DNA from: Prorocentrum cordatum
Lineage: Eukaryota > Sar > Dinophyceae > Prorocentrales > Prorocentraceae
Assembly (NCBI GenBank): GCA_963575745.1
Contig: CAUYUJ010001401.1
Span: 1 to 37,664 of the forward strand
Direction of reading: 5' to 3'
DNA: 37,664 bases
Part shown: positions 16,746-24,440 of the stretch, piece by piece
How the letters are laid out: every line of letters begins with the position of its first letter
Position numbering within the stretch: position 1 is the first letter of the stretch
Program-made: the position numbers and the translations under genes
Notes under the pieces: model-generated
What the model was told of the DNA's origin: nothing
Database searches by the model: none
What the model saw: only the letters and a program-made list of their open reading frames with translations

Positions 16746-17132
16746 TCCACCTGTTTTGCTTTCGCAGGTCTTCTTCGCCTTCTCTTTTTCTTGTTTATTT
16801 TGTTCGACCAGCTTCGCGGACTCCTCTGAGGCCTCATTCCTGTGTGATGCATGAATCTTGGTTAACCTGACTCCCTTCTTTTGAAGCCAGGGCCACATGT
16901 TGTCAAAAGTTTCGTTATCAAAATAAGGGCTTTGTCCCCTTTGCCCGGCAAATGGTTCTAAATTTGGAACCCAGGCCATCTGTGCCTCCCGGACATTGTC
17001 CGTGGCGTTCGTCCGATCGTGATCTCGGTATCTTTCGACCTCGAAGTCCTGCTCCAGATTCCAGCCGTTTGTCTGGCAACATGCTGCAAATGTGCCCACG
17101 CGTCTGTAACGCACATTGCTGCCGGGGTCCAA
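16734..17132 (-). CDS. Open segment following the ART-like module
   Basis: 132 residues. Mixed-charge N-terminal part (NLEQDFEVERYRDHDRTN), then FDNMWPWLQKKGVRLTKIHA, then a Lys/Glu helix (EQNKQEKEKAKKTCESK) that may form a short coiled coil. It overlaps the ART-like segment in another frame; the sensible reading appears to pass from that segment into this one near 17.05 kb. No domain recognised. Confidence 0.4.
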   Translation of the reverse strand: MDPGSNVRYRRVGTFAACCQTNGWNLEQDFEVERYRDHDRTNATDNVREAQMAWVPNLEPFAGQRGQSPYFDNETFDNMWPWLQKKGVRLTKIHASHRNEASEESAKLVEQNKQEKEKAKKTCESKTGGAGG

Positions 17133-17503
17133 TGGTATAGTCGTAGCTCATGCAACACATCGCCCTTTGGGTCGCTCACGTACTGTGTCGGCGTTCCTCT
17201 GATGGCCTTTGGCCTCTTGGCATAGAAAACAATCTCAGCAGTTACCCAAATACCATCTCCAAAGGTCTCCTCAGCAACAGAATACGTGGTGTGAGTATTG
17301 GGGTTATCAGTACATGGGAAAGAATATACCCCAACCGCATGCATCTTAACATTCCCTCCGTATCTGGGATCCGAAGGGAGCAACTGATGACCCTCCAGTA
17401 TTGCATGATGGGCAGTCACAGACGTACCGTGTGACTGCTTTGTCCAACCTGCGGATGAGTCTGAGACTTCCGCAATCTTTTCATCTGTCACGAAGAAAGG
17501 CAA
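16958..17503 (-). CDS. ADP-ribosyltransferase-like module (HGT motif)
   Basis: A 181-residue segment. SHGTSVTAHHAILEGHQLL (residues 24-42) has the His-Gly-Thr and following helix of the PARP/Tpt1-type ART fold. GVYSFP (58-63) resembles the G-V-Y strand; the following loop contains TYSVAEET, and DGIWVTAEIVFY (83-94) a long beta strand. QYVSDPKGD (107-115) sits where dinoflagellate relatives have QWV-type sequence, as far as I recall. Known ARTs transfer ADP-ribose from NAD. The third catalytic residue is not identifiable by eye. It lies between a basic segment and a Lys-rich coil, 2 kb upstream of the Tpt1-like module on the same strand. Confidence 0.45.
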   Translation of the reverse strand: MPFFVTDEKIAEVSDSSAGWTKQSHGTSVTAHHAILEGHQLLPSDPRYGGNVKMHAVGVYSFPCTDNPNTHTTYSVAEETFGDGIWVTAEIVFYAKRPKAIRGTPTQYVSDPKGDVLHELRLYHWTPAAMCVTDAWAHLQHVARQTAGIWSRTSRSKDTEITIGRTPRTMSGRHRWPGFQI

Positions 17504-17927
17504 CGAAAGTTCGACGCAATGGGCAACGCCCGGTCTTCACCGCTAGCTTAGCCCAGTTCAAGCGATCAGCCACAGTGGCTGTCGGGCTTGCTATTGACCT
17601 GTCGGCTTTGATCCTGAAGAAACGTACCCATTTCGGAACTATGTAACTCAGTGTCGCAGGCGGGACTTTCGTTGACGTCTGTAGAAATTGGAAAGCAAGC
17701 CGCGCTTCGCTGTTAGCTGCTTTCCGATACATTTTCTGTTGCTTGCTTCTAGCAGCATGCTTCCCTTGCGCGACCTCTGCAGCGCGGCCTTCCTCGCCCG
17801 GGTAGGCGTTCCCTGGCATCATGTCACGATGGAGGTTTTTGCTAGCAGTCGTGAATGGACAAAGAAAATCATGATTATCCCGGCAAAGCAACCTAACAGC
17901 GATGTGTAGGAGCATATCTGGAAGCAT
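17481..17927 (-). CDS. Basic segment upstream of the ART-like module
   Basis: 148 residues; the 3' part overlaps the start of the ART-like segment by 23 bases in a different frame, consistent with one frameshift near 17.49 kb. Contains a basic helix (GKHAARSKQQKMYRKAANSE) and a hydrophobic segment (PPATLSYIVPKWVRFFRIKA). No domain recognised. The 5' boundary meets the CAGCCT array, so the protein may have been interrupted there. Confidence 0.4.
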   Translation of the reverse strand: MLPDMLLHIAVRLLCRDNHDFLCPFTTASKNLHRDMMPGNAYPGEEGRAAEVAQGKHAARSKQQKMYRKAANSEARLAFQFLQTSTKVPPATLSYIVPKWVRFFRIKADRSIASPTATVADRLNWAKLAVKTGRCPLRRTFVAFLRDR

Positions 17928-18019
17928 TCCCCTTAAGATTCAAATGAGAACCCAGTTGTAGAATTCTGCTGTTCTCGCAGTCGTAGCCGCATTCGCGATG
18001 ACAGTCGCAGCGGCAACGG

Positions 18020-19495
18020 CAGTCGCAGTCACAGCCTCAGCCTAAGTCTGCCTCAGCCTGCCTCAGCCTGCCTCAGCCTCAGCCTCAGCCTGCTTCAGCC
18101 TCAGCCTCAGTCTGCCTTCAGCCTCGGCCTCAGCCTGCCTCAGCCTCAGTCTGCCCGCAGCCTCGGCCTCAGCCTCAGCCTGCCTCAGCCTCAGCCTGCC
18201 TCAGCCTCAACCTCAGCCTGCCTCTGCCTCAGCCTCAGCCTGCTTCAGCCTCAGCCTCAGTCTGCCGTCGGCCTCGGCCTCAGCCTCAGCCTGCCTCAGC
18301 CGCAGCCTCAGCCTGCCTCAGCATCAGCCTGCCTTTGCCTCAGCCTCAGCCTCAGCCTGCCTCAGCCTCAGCCTCAGCCTGCTTCAGCCTCAGCCTCAGT
18401 CTGCCCGCAGCCTCGGCCTCAGCCTCAGCCTGCCTCAGCCCCAGCCTGCCTCAGCCTCAGCCTCAGCCTCAGCCTACCTCAGCCTCAGCCTGCCTCAGCC
18501 TCAGCCTCAGCCTGCCTCAGCCTCAGCCTCAGCCTGCTTCAGCCTCAGACTCAGTCTGCCTTAAGCCTCGGCCTCAGCCTCAGCCTGCCGCAGCCTCAGC
18601 CTGCATCAGCCGCAGCCTCAGCCCCAGCCTGCCTCAGCCTCAGCCTGCCTCAGCCTCAGCCTCAGCCTGCCTCAGCCTCAGCCTCAGCCTGCTTCATCAG
18701 TCTGCCTTCAGCCTCGGCCTCAGCCTCCGCCTGCCTCAGCCTCAGCCTGCATGAGCCTCAGCCTCAGCCTCAGCCTGCTTCAGCATCAGCCTGCCTCAGC
18801 CTCAGCCTCAGCCTGCCTAAGCCTCAGCCTGCTTCAGCCTCAACCTCGGTCTGCCTACAGCCTCGGCCTCAGCCTCAGCCTCAGCCTGCCTCAGCCTCAG
18901 CCTTCCTCAGCCTCAGCCTCAGCCTGCCTCAGCCTCAGCCTGCTTCAGCCTCAGCCTCAGTCTACCTTCAGCCTCGGCCTCAGCCTCAGCCTGCCTCAGC
19001 CTCCGCCTGCATCAGCCTCAGCCTCAGCCTCAGCCTCAGCATCAGCCTGCCTCAGCCTCTGCCTCCGCCTCCGCCTCCGCCTCCGCCTCAGCCTGCTTCA
19101 GCCTCAGCCTCAGTCTGCCTTCAGCCTCAGCCTCAGCCTCAGCCTCAGCCTGCCTAAGCCTCAGCCTCAGCCTGCCTCAGCATCAGCCTGCCTCAGCCTC
19201 AGCCTCAGCCTGCCTCAGCCTCAGCCTCAGCCTCAGCCTGCCTCAGCCTCAGCCTGCCTGCCCTCAGCCTCGGCCTCAGCCTGCCTCAGCCTCAGCCTGC
19301 ATCAGCCTCAGCCTCAGCCTCAGCCTGCGTCAGCATCAGCCTGCCTCAGCCTCAGCCTCAGCCTGCCTCAGCCTCAGCTTCAGCCTGCTTCAGCCTCAGC
19401 CTCAGTCTGCCTTCAGCCTCGGCCTCAGCCTCAGCCTGCCTCAGCCTGCCCCAGCCTCGGCCTGCCTCAGCCTCAGCATCAGCCTGCCTCAGTAT
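18020..19495. repeat. CAGCCT/CAGCCTG minisatellite, about 1.5 kb
   Basis: Almost pure CAGCCT hexamers punctuated by CTG CCT steps and occasional CTTCAGCCTCGGCCT units, giving a higher-order periodicity of roughly 60-80 bases. Long open frames on the plus strand are products of the repeat. It sits inside the long minus-strand coding tract, so it is either intronic or a disruptive expansion. Confidence 0.95.
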
Positions 19496-19499
19496 TCAA

Positions 19500-19990
19500 A
19501 ATGCGGCCCGGGAGTTGACTTCTGGGAACTCGAAGAACACGAAGTGGCCCACAGCTGGCCCCAGGCATTCAAAATCATGCCCAGGAATGGAGTTCTGGGA
19601 ACTCGAAGACCACGAAGTGGCCTACAGTTAGCTCCGGGCACTCAAAATGTGGCCGGGGAGTGGAGTTCTGGGAACTCGAAGAGCACGAAGTGGCCTACGG
19701 TTGGCTCCGGGCATTCAGAATGTGGCCCAGGAATGGTGTTCTGGGAAGTCCAAGAGCACGAAGTGGCCTACAGTTGGCTCCGGGCATTCAAAGTGCGGCC
19801 CGGGAATGGAGTTCTGGGAAATCGAAGGACACGAAGTGGCCTACAGGTGGCTCCGGGCATTCAAAATGTGGCCCGGGAATGGAGTTCTGGGAAGTCGAAG
19901 AGCACGAAGTGGCCTACAGTTGGCTCTGGGCACTCAGAATGTGGCCCGGGAATGAAGTTCTGGGAGGTCGAAGAGCACGAAGTGTGTGAC
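19500..19990. repeat. 73-bp tandem repeat, seven copies
   Basis: TCTGGGAA-type anchors lie at 19521, 19594, 19667, 19740, 19813, 19886 and 19959, exactly 73 apart. Each unit carries CGAAGAGCACGAAGTGGCC and GGGCATTCA. Divergence is a few per cent. The period is not a multiple of three, yet all three plus-strand frames are open over most of the array. Confidence 0.95.
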
Positions 19991-20205
19991 TGTTTGCGAA
20001 AAACGTATTCGGACCCAGCTCCCGGGATGCCGCCCAGACCTCCCTGGGGAGTCATCAGATGCTCTCTTTTGACCCTATTAGAAACCTAGCAGTCTTCGCT
20101 GTTAGGTCATAAGTGATATCTGTCCCCGATGAGATTTGAAAAGCCAACCTCTTTGTCTGCTGGTACGGAAGACAACGTGGCCAGAAGGGCTCCTCTTCTC
20201 CAGGG
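19991..20205. other. No gene recognised
   Basis: Short spacer between the 73-bp array and the next minus-strand open segment. Nothing supported. Confidence 0.4.
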
Positions 20206-20592
20206 CTACCTTCTTTTGGCCGCTTCGGGAATTTGTATCTGCCGCTGAGCTTGGTTTCGCATCCCTCCGGGCGTCTCTATTTCTTTGACATCAGATGGTG
20301 GCGCCAAAAAAGGGGCGCGAGGCGACTGAGCCGTTCGCGCGCTGGAACCAGAGCCCGTAGCGGCTGAGCCGCCGGGCCTGGTATTTCCGGCTGAAGCAGC
20401 AGCACCAGCTGATGGTGCGACGTGGACAGGAACGGCTATGTCACCCGACGTTGCGCCACTCACCGAGACGGCTAAGCCGCTCGGTGCAGCCGCTGGCGCT
20501 GCCTTGTTCACTTCGTTGAGTGCAGTACGCATAGGCTCATCATTGTGCACGCCTTCATCCTCCGATCTTTGGCTCTTCCCCTTTGGTGGCAT
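20206..20592 (-). CDS. Ala/Ser-rich segment of the long tract
   Basis: 128 residues in the same frame as the SGNH-like and Tpt1-like segments. Starts MPPKGKSQRSEDEG and is Ala/Ser/Gly-rich with no folded domain visible. Two mini-hairpins account for PSGLAVS and PGGSAAT. An upstream frame at 20508-20819 with AVSDGSGGGAMHSSYSG may be the continuous coding before a frameshift. Probably a linker. Confidence 0.4.
   Translation of the reverse strand: MPPKGKSQRSEDEGVHNDEPMRTALNEVNKAAPAAAPSGLAVSVSGATSGDIAVPVHVAPSAGAAASAGNTRPGGSAATGSGSSARTAQSPRAPFLAPPSDVKEIETPGGMRNQAQRQIQIPEAAKRR
20347..20382 (-). repeat. Three-level nested mini-hairpin
   Basis: Core CGGC-TGA-GCCG at 20361-20371 extended by G/C. Next level GCCCG/CGGGC after unpaired TA on the left. 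Outermost level ACCAG/CTGGT after one unpaired A on the left. Fifteen base pairs in all, with every unpaired base on the same side. Confidence 0.85.
20461..20486 (-). repeat. Mini-hairpin with 7-bp outer stem
   Basis: Outer CACCGAG/CTCGGTG, one bulged A, core CGGC-TAA-GCCG at 20469-20479. Read as Ser-Gly-Leu-Ala-Val. Confidence 0.85.
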
Positions 20593-20829
20593 TCCAGGAC
20601 AGAAAGTTTCTCCGCGCGGCGAGAAGTAGGCATCATCTTTCCATGGGAAAATGTCATGATATGCGGCTCCCCTGAGTAAGATGAGTGCATTGCACCACCT
20701 CCAGATCCGTCTGAGACGGCTGGAAAACCATTGTCGGTCAAGACCGCCTTAAACGGGCGGGCATTAAGTATCGACGTGGGTATATTGCCCACAGCAGGAG
20801 CCCAGCCCTGCCAGTGCATGACTAAGTCT

Positions 20830-21849
20830 TTAATGTCCGCCTCCTGCTTGGCATACCCGTCTTCTCTCGTCGCGCACGTTATGTGACCATCCCGGGCGGC
20901 TGAGCCGCCGGAAGGTTGGCAGAAAAAACAATACGGCTAGCTCGGCCGTTTTGGTCATGTAGTCTGCGCACAACTCACCAGCGTTCACGCTTACAATACG
21001 CCCTCCGTTGTTCAGTTCGTAGTCCGGGTGGCTGGCACCGTAATGAAAAATGTCTCCTGGGCGGTGTCTAAGCTGCCGGTAGAGGCTCGCTCCATCAAGA
21101 ATCATTATCCTAGGAAACATTCTTATTGCTTTGTAGCGTTCGATCCTACGGTTCATTCTGGCTCGAACCAGGGTGGCAACATCGCCCCACATCGGGTCAA
21201 CGCCACCGTCGTCAGTCTGCCAGCACTTGTGGCCCCCACCAACATACATTATATCAATCGCCCCCTCGGATGAACGACACATCGCGTCGTCAATCAACTG
21301 TGCGGCGTCGTTCACCATGAACCTAAGGCTTCCTGCGAACGCGAGCGGGTTCTCCTGTCTTCTTGGCCCACTCACAACTCCGTTTAGCTGAGATGCATTA
21401 TCAACAATATCATTGAAGTTCCAGAGGGTAAAACGCATCGGAATGTGGGTCCCTTTTATGTAGTACCCGCTCTGGCCCCGCTGAAACTTTGAAGAGGCAT
21501 CACGTATGTTCGACATCTGCGCTCCACCCATGGCTTCCTGTATACTTCCAAACACCGTTTCTCGCAGGTTATATTCAGGAAGCAGGCTGGACTTAATTTT
21601 CCCGGGTCCATCCTTGAATGCAATGGTAGAATCTGAAACAATGTGGACAGAATAAGACCAAGAAGTCTTCGACCCGTTCCTCATTAAGCACAATGGGCGA
21701 AAGAAATCTGTCACGGGTTTCCCCGTGCTCGACATGGCCGCGAGGTCCTCTCCTACAAACGGGATCCACGAATGTCGGTTAACCTTGGCGATCTGAGAAA
21801 TGGCCTGACACTTCTTAATGAAGGTCAGTTTGTTCGCCCAGTATTTCAT
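20830..21849 (-). CDS. SGNH-hydrolase-like module (tentative)
   Basis: A 339-residue segment with a normal globular composition. VHIVSDSTIA (68-77) fits the block I G-D-S motif of SGNH/GDSL hydrolases, with Ser71 in place of Gly and Ser73 in the nucleophile position. TLWNFNDI (141-148) could be the Asn block and DIMYVGGGHKCW (199-210) a later strand-turn. SHPDYELNNGG near the C-terminus could supply the Asp/His. The match is motif-level only. The last residues include the hairpin-encoded RLSRPGW, beyond the apparent domain. The start is the first ATG; the upstream frame is shared with 21886-22941, so it may not be a true N-terminus. Confidence 0.35.
   Translation of the reverse strand: MKYWANKLTFIKKCQAISQIAKVNRHSWIPFVGEDLAAMSSTGKPVTDFFRPLCLMRNGSKTSWSYSVHIVSDSTIAFKDGPGKIKSSLLPEYNLRETVFGSIQEAMGGAQMSNIRDASSKFQRGQSGYYIKGTHIPMRFTLWNFNDIVDNASQLNGVVSGPRRQENPLAFAGSLRFMVNDAAQLIDDAMCRSSEGAIDIMYVGGGHKCWQTDDGGVDPMWGDVATLVRARMNRRIERYKAIRMFPRIMILDGASLYRQLRHRPGDIFHYGASHPDYELNNGGRIVSVNAGELCADYMTKTAELAVLFFLPTFRRLSRPGWSHNVRDERRRVCQAGGGH
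20892..20911 (-). repeat. Mini-hairpin, core CGGC-TGA-GCCG
   Basis: Core 20897-20907 extended to GGCGGC/GCCGCC, then one bulged G and CC/GG. Read as Arg-Leu-Ser-Arg, the only member in that frame. Confidence 0.75.
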
Positions 21850-21885
21850 TGTCGGATCCGTGACCCCAATGTAGAGATCTAAAAT

Positions 21886-22941
21886 TTATTCCACCTTCTC
21901 CTGCCAGTCGTTCGTGGGGTGTCTGGGAAAATCCGCGAAAAATCCCCGCGTCCGTAGATACCCTAGGACGTTCCAGGGGCCTCGCCCGATGCACGGCTGA
22001 TCGTCAGACTCAGCTTCAGCTGCGACTGGTCCTGAGTCGGGCGGTCCTCCCCCTCCACCACCTCCTGAAGAGGGGTGAAAGGGGTGGATTGTTTCCCGAA
22101 GAGGACCCGCCGGATGCCGGTGGAGCCCCACCTCCACCGGCGGAGCCGCGGGGTGGGCCACCACCAGTTCCCCCGCCGGCTGCGCCGGGAGGGTTAGTGT
22201 TGCCAGATGCTTGGCCTGCGGATGATTCGCCGGCCGCCTGTCGTCCGGCTCCAGGGCTGCCCAAGGAGGGCTGATTGCCGTGCGAGGCTGCTTGTTGGCT
22301 GGCCGAGACGACTGTGTCGTTCGGTGCCTCTGCTGCCGTCCGCAGCTTCTTCTGCGGCGAAAACTCTTCGGCCCCTGGATCGAGGCCATCTTTAGCAAAC
22401 CATTCATCAAGGTTCTGCGGTCTTTTCCATGGGCGCTGCCTGTTGCGCCAGTGGGCCGCCTGCTGAGGAGAAGTCTCGAAATATGTCGCTCTTGCAGTGG
22501 CGGTAAGGGCCTCCTCGACGACATGCACTGGCGTATGATATAAGCCTTTGACCACTGGGAGAGCGAACATCGCCCCCCAGCCATCCCCGGCGGCTGAGCA
22601 ACGGGGAGGCCTTCGGGGAGAAGGGACCCAAATGTCCACCCAGACCTGGGGGGGCCCTCTGCCCAGTGATCTATCACTGGGACACTCACATAGTCTCCAA
22701 AGATAGTCTCACACCGAACAGCTGGGCCGACAGTGGGACCAATAACTTCTCCTTTCTCGAGCGTTCGAACTGTGCAACGATACCCCCCTGGCGGGTTCAT
22801 GTGCGCCTTACTGACCAACTTCGTCATTTCGTCAGGATACGTCTGAAAGAACGCACCAAGGGGAATCTTGTCCAGGTCAGGGGGGCACAATCGAAACGGC
22901 ATGTTGCCTTTCGCTCGAACATCGTCCAGTGTACCGTCCAC
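21886..22941 (-). CDS. N-terminal region of the long tract, unknown
   Basis: An open 351-residue frame, in frame with the SGNH-like segment. The first part (YRCTVRTLEKGEVIGPTVGP, then CETIFGDYVSVPVIDHW) looks like a small beta-rich domain. Between about 22.59 and 22.08 kb the sensible reading switches to the frame of 22016-22639, with VVEEALTATARATYFETSP and a Gly/Ser/Pro linker. It then returns for PWNVLGYLRTRGFFADFP at the end. The first switch coincides with a degenerate mini-hairpin. No domain recognised. Confidence 0.45.
   Translation of the reverse strand: MDGTLDDVRAKGNMPFRLCPPDLDKIPLGAFFQTYPDEMTKLVSKAHMNPPGGYRCTVRTLEKGEVIGPTVGPAVRCETIFGDYVSVPVIDHWAEGPPRSGWTFGSLLPEGLPVAQPPGMAGGRCSLSQWSKAYIIRQCMSSRRPLPPLQERHISRLLLSRRPTGATGSAHGKDRRTLMNGLLKMASIQGPKSFRRRRSCGRQQRHRTTQSSRPANKQPRTAISPPWAALEPDDRRPANHPQAKHLATLTLPAQPAGELVVAHPAAPPVEVGLHRHPAGPLRETIHPFHPSSGGGGGGGPPDSGPVAAEAESDDQPCIGRGPWNVLGYLRTRGFFADFPRHPTNDWQEKVE
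22117..22140 (-). repeat. 9-bp-stem hairpin
   Basis: Arms CCGGTGGAG/CTCCACCGG with a CCCCAC loop, within the Gly/Pro-rich linker. It lacks the CGGC-TNN-GCCG core and may be unrelated. Confidence 0.5.
22171..22192 (-). repeat. Mini-hairpin, core CGGC-TGC-GCCG
   Basis: CCGGC/GCCGG at 22176-22188, one bulged G on the left, then C-rich/G-rich arms with one mismatch. Read as Pro-Gly-Ala-Ala-Gly. Confidence 0.75.
22303..22324 (-). repeat. Mini-hairpin, core CGAC-TGT-GTCG
   Basis: Outer CCGA/TCGG, one bulged G, inner ACGAC/GTCGT, loop TGT. Compensated change in the core stem. Confidence 0.75.
22585..22606 (-). repeat. Degenerate mini-hairpin at a frame change
   Basis: Outer CCCCG/CGGGG and one bulged G are intact, but the core reads CGGC-TGA-GCAA, so its right arm has decayed. 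The plausible minus-strand reading frame changes within about 30 bases of it. Confidence 0.6.
22662..22681 (-). repeat. 9-bp-stem hairpin with CT loop
   Basis: Arms CCCAGTGAT/ATCACTGGG around CT. Not of the CGGC type; inside an open frame. Confidence 0.5.
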
Positions 22942-23351
22942 GGGTCTTGCGAAAACTGGGAGTACAAACGTTGAGATATCGTCTGTGACGTCGCGTCCAG
23001 GTCTGCCTTCAACGCGGTCACGACTTCGTCGCTCCGCATATAAAGTATGTCATGCCTCCACATCGTGTAGCGCCAACCCCATCCTTTCGTAGGTACACTC
23101 TTGGTCTCCCCTGTAGGCACCGATCGGGACCGCTCTCTCAATTTGTCAGGGTAGCATCGAAAGATCGGTTTATCCTTCCAGGAGTCGATGTCCCCTGTGT
23201 TGGAGTTGGCTGCTTTCTTTGCGGGCTGACCATCCCGGAAGGCTGCCTCTGCTGCCCTTTTGCGAGCAGTTATTTCTTCACCACGAATCTCAACACCAGC
23301 TTCCATCTCGATATCCACCTCGGATACGTCGTGGGAGCGGTGCCCCAACAA
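22824..23351 (-). CDS. Most upstream open segment of the long tract
   Basis: 175 residues in a frame different from the next segment, overlapping it by about 120 bases; a frameshift near 22.88 kb is likely. An acidic-basic N-terminus (VDIEMEAGVEIRGEEITARK) with KRAAEAAFRDGQPAKKA, a possible nuclear-localisation-like stretch, is followed by KGWGWRYTMWRHDILYMRSD. No domain recognised. No promoter motif can be proposed; dinoflagellate promoters lack a TATA box in most genes. Confidence 0.4.
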   Translation of the reverse strand: MLGHRSHDVSEVDIEMEAGVEIRGEEITARKRAAEAAFRDGQPAKKAANSNTGDIDSWKDKPIFRCYPDKLRERSRSVPTGETKSVPTKGWGWRYTMWRHDILYMRSDEVVTALKADLDATSQTISQRLYSQFSQDPWTVHWTMFERKATCRFDCAPLTWTRFPLVRSFRRILTK

Positions 23352-24440
23352 AAGATGCCACGAGTTCGAGCTTACTTTTTTCCTGAAAAATCGTTTCCAC
23401 TCAAACGTTCTGTGACCGAAAACTCACAAGCGATGGCGCGAATAGGGTCGCAGGAAAAATCAAAGCAGGAATGGGCGCAGCAGGAGTCGGCGGAGAGAGG
23501 GCGAGAACGACGCTGGCCGCCACGAGGGGGTCCGAGGAGGTCAGATAAGAACCCGGCGCGCCTCATTGGAGGCACTGGCGAGTTGTTTACCCCAGAGGGT
23601 CAACGCCCGAAGCGACGAAATATAACGTACCTTGACACCGCCGTCGCGCATGTAAAGTTCGGTGGTGAGTCATATAAATTCGGACTGAACATGCGTGCGT
23701 GGCTGAACCTGCAATGCATCCAAATTGGATTCGCTGTTATGGATGAGCTTATACAGATTTGATATTGCATGCCCACGCAAAACAAAAAAAAACGCGGGGG
23801 AACGGAAGCGACGAGAAGAGCGATCGCCAACCAGGAGCACCCCAACCACGGGAACCGCCTGCACATTCTCCGCGTCGGCGGGGGGACGCGTTGCAGCTAC
23901 CCCCCGCCCTCCTCCCACCCCCATCGCGCGCAGCGGACGAAGAAGGAGCATAGTGAACGAGAGCGAAGAGGACAGGAGGAAGGCGCGGGAAAGGGGCGGA
24001 GGGAGCGAAGGAGAAGAGACTAGAAGACAGGGGAGGTGCGGTGGGAAGGCGCATTGAGGCTCTTTCAGGCTCTCTTGACAAGCTCTCTTGGGTTCTCTAG
24101 GTCTGTCTGAGGGGCTTCGGCGAGGCCCCAGAAGGGGGCCCTCCAAAGCCTTCTTCAGGACTGCCTCGGGCTCGCCTCACTAGGGGTGCTTATTTGTTGG
24201 CGCGGTCGGAGTCGAACTTTGTTGGTTCAAACGCTGAATATGGTCTGCTTGTATTACAACGCTTATCCGAAATATGCAATGCAAAAAATGCCAGCACTCT
24301 TTGAAGAATCTTTTTTCGCGCGCTCGCTGTGCTCGCGGAGAGGGCAAGGGAACTTCGCATTTCCTCGGAACCGCGTCGCGATTGCGAGGCGCAGGCAGAT
24401 ATCACCAGGAAGCTGCCGCACGATTGTGGCGCACAAAACC
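23352..24440. other. Spacer, no gene recognised
   Basis: Upstream of the long minus-strand tract. Contains a purine-rich plus-strand stretch (23.93-24.05 kb, GAAGAGGACAGGAGG type) and a TCTTTCAGGCTCTCTTG patch. No mini-hairpin of the CGGC type and no supported gene. Confidence 0.45.

Noticed and set aside
18335-19518. Ser/Leu/Ala-rich plus-strand proteins from the CAGCCT array
   Set aside because: Pure translation of a hexanucleotide repeat, no start context, no unique sequence.
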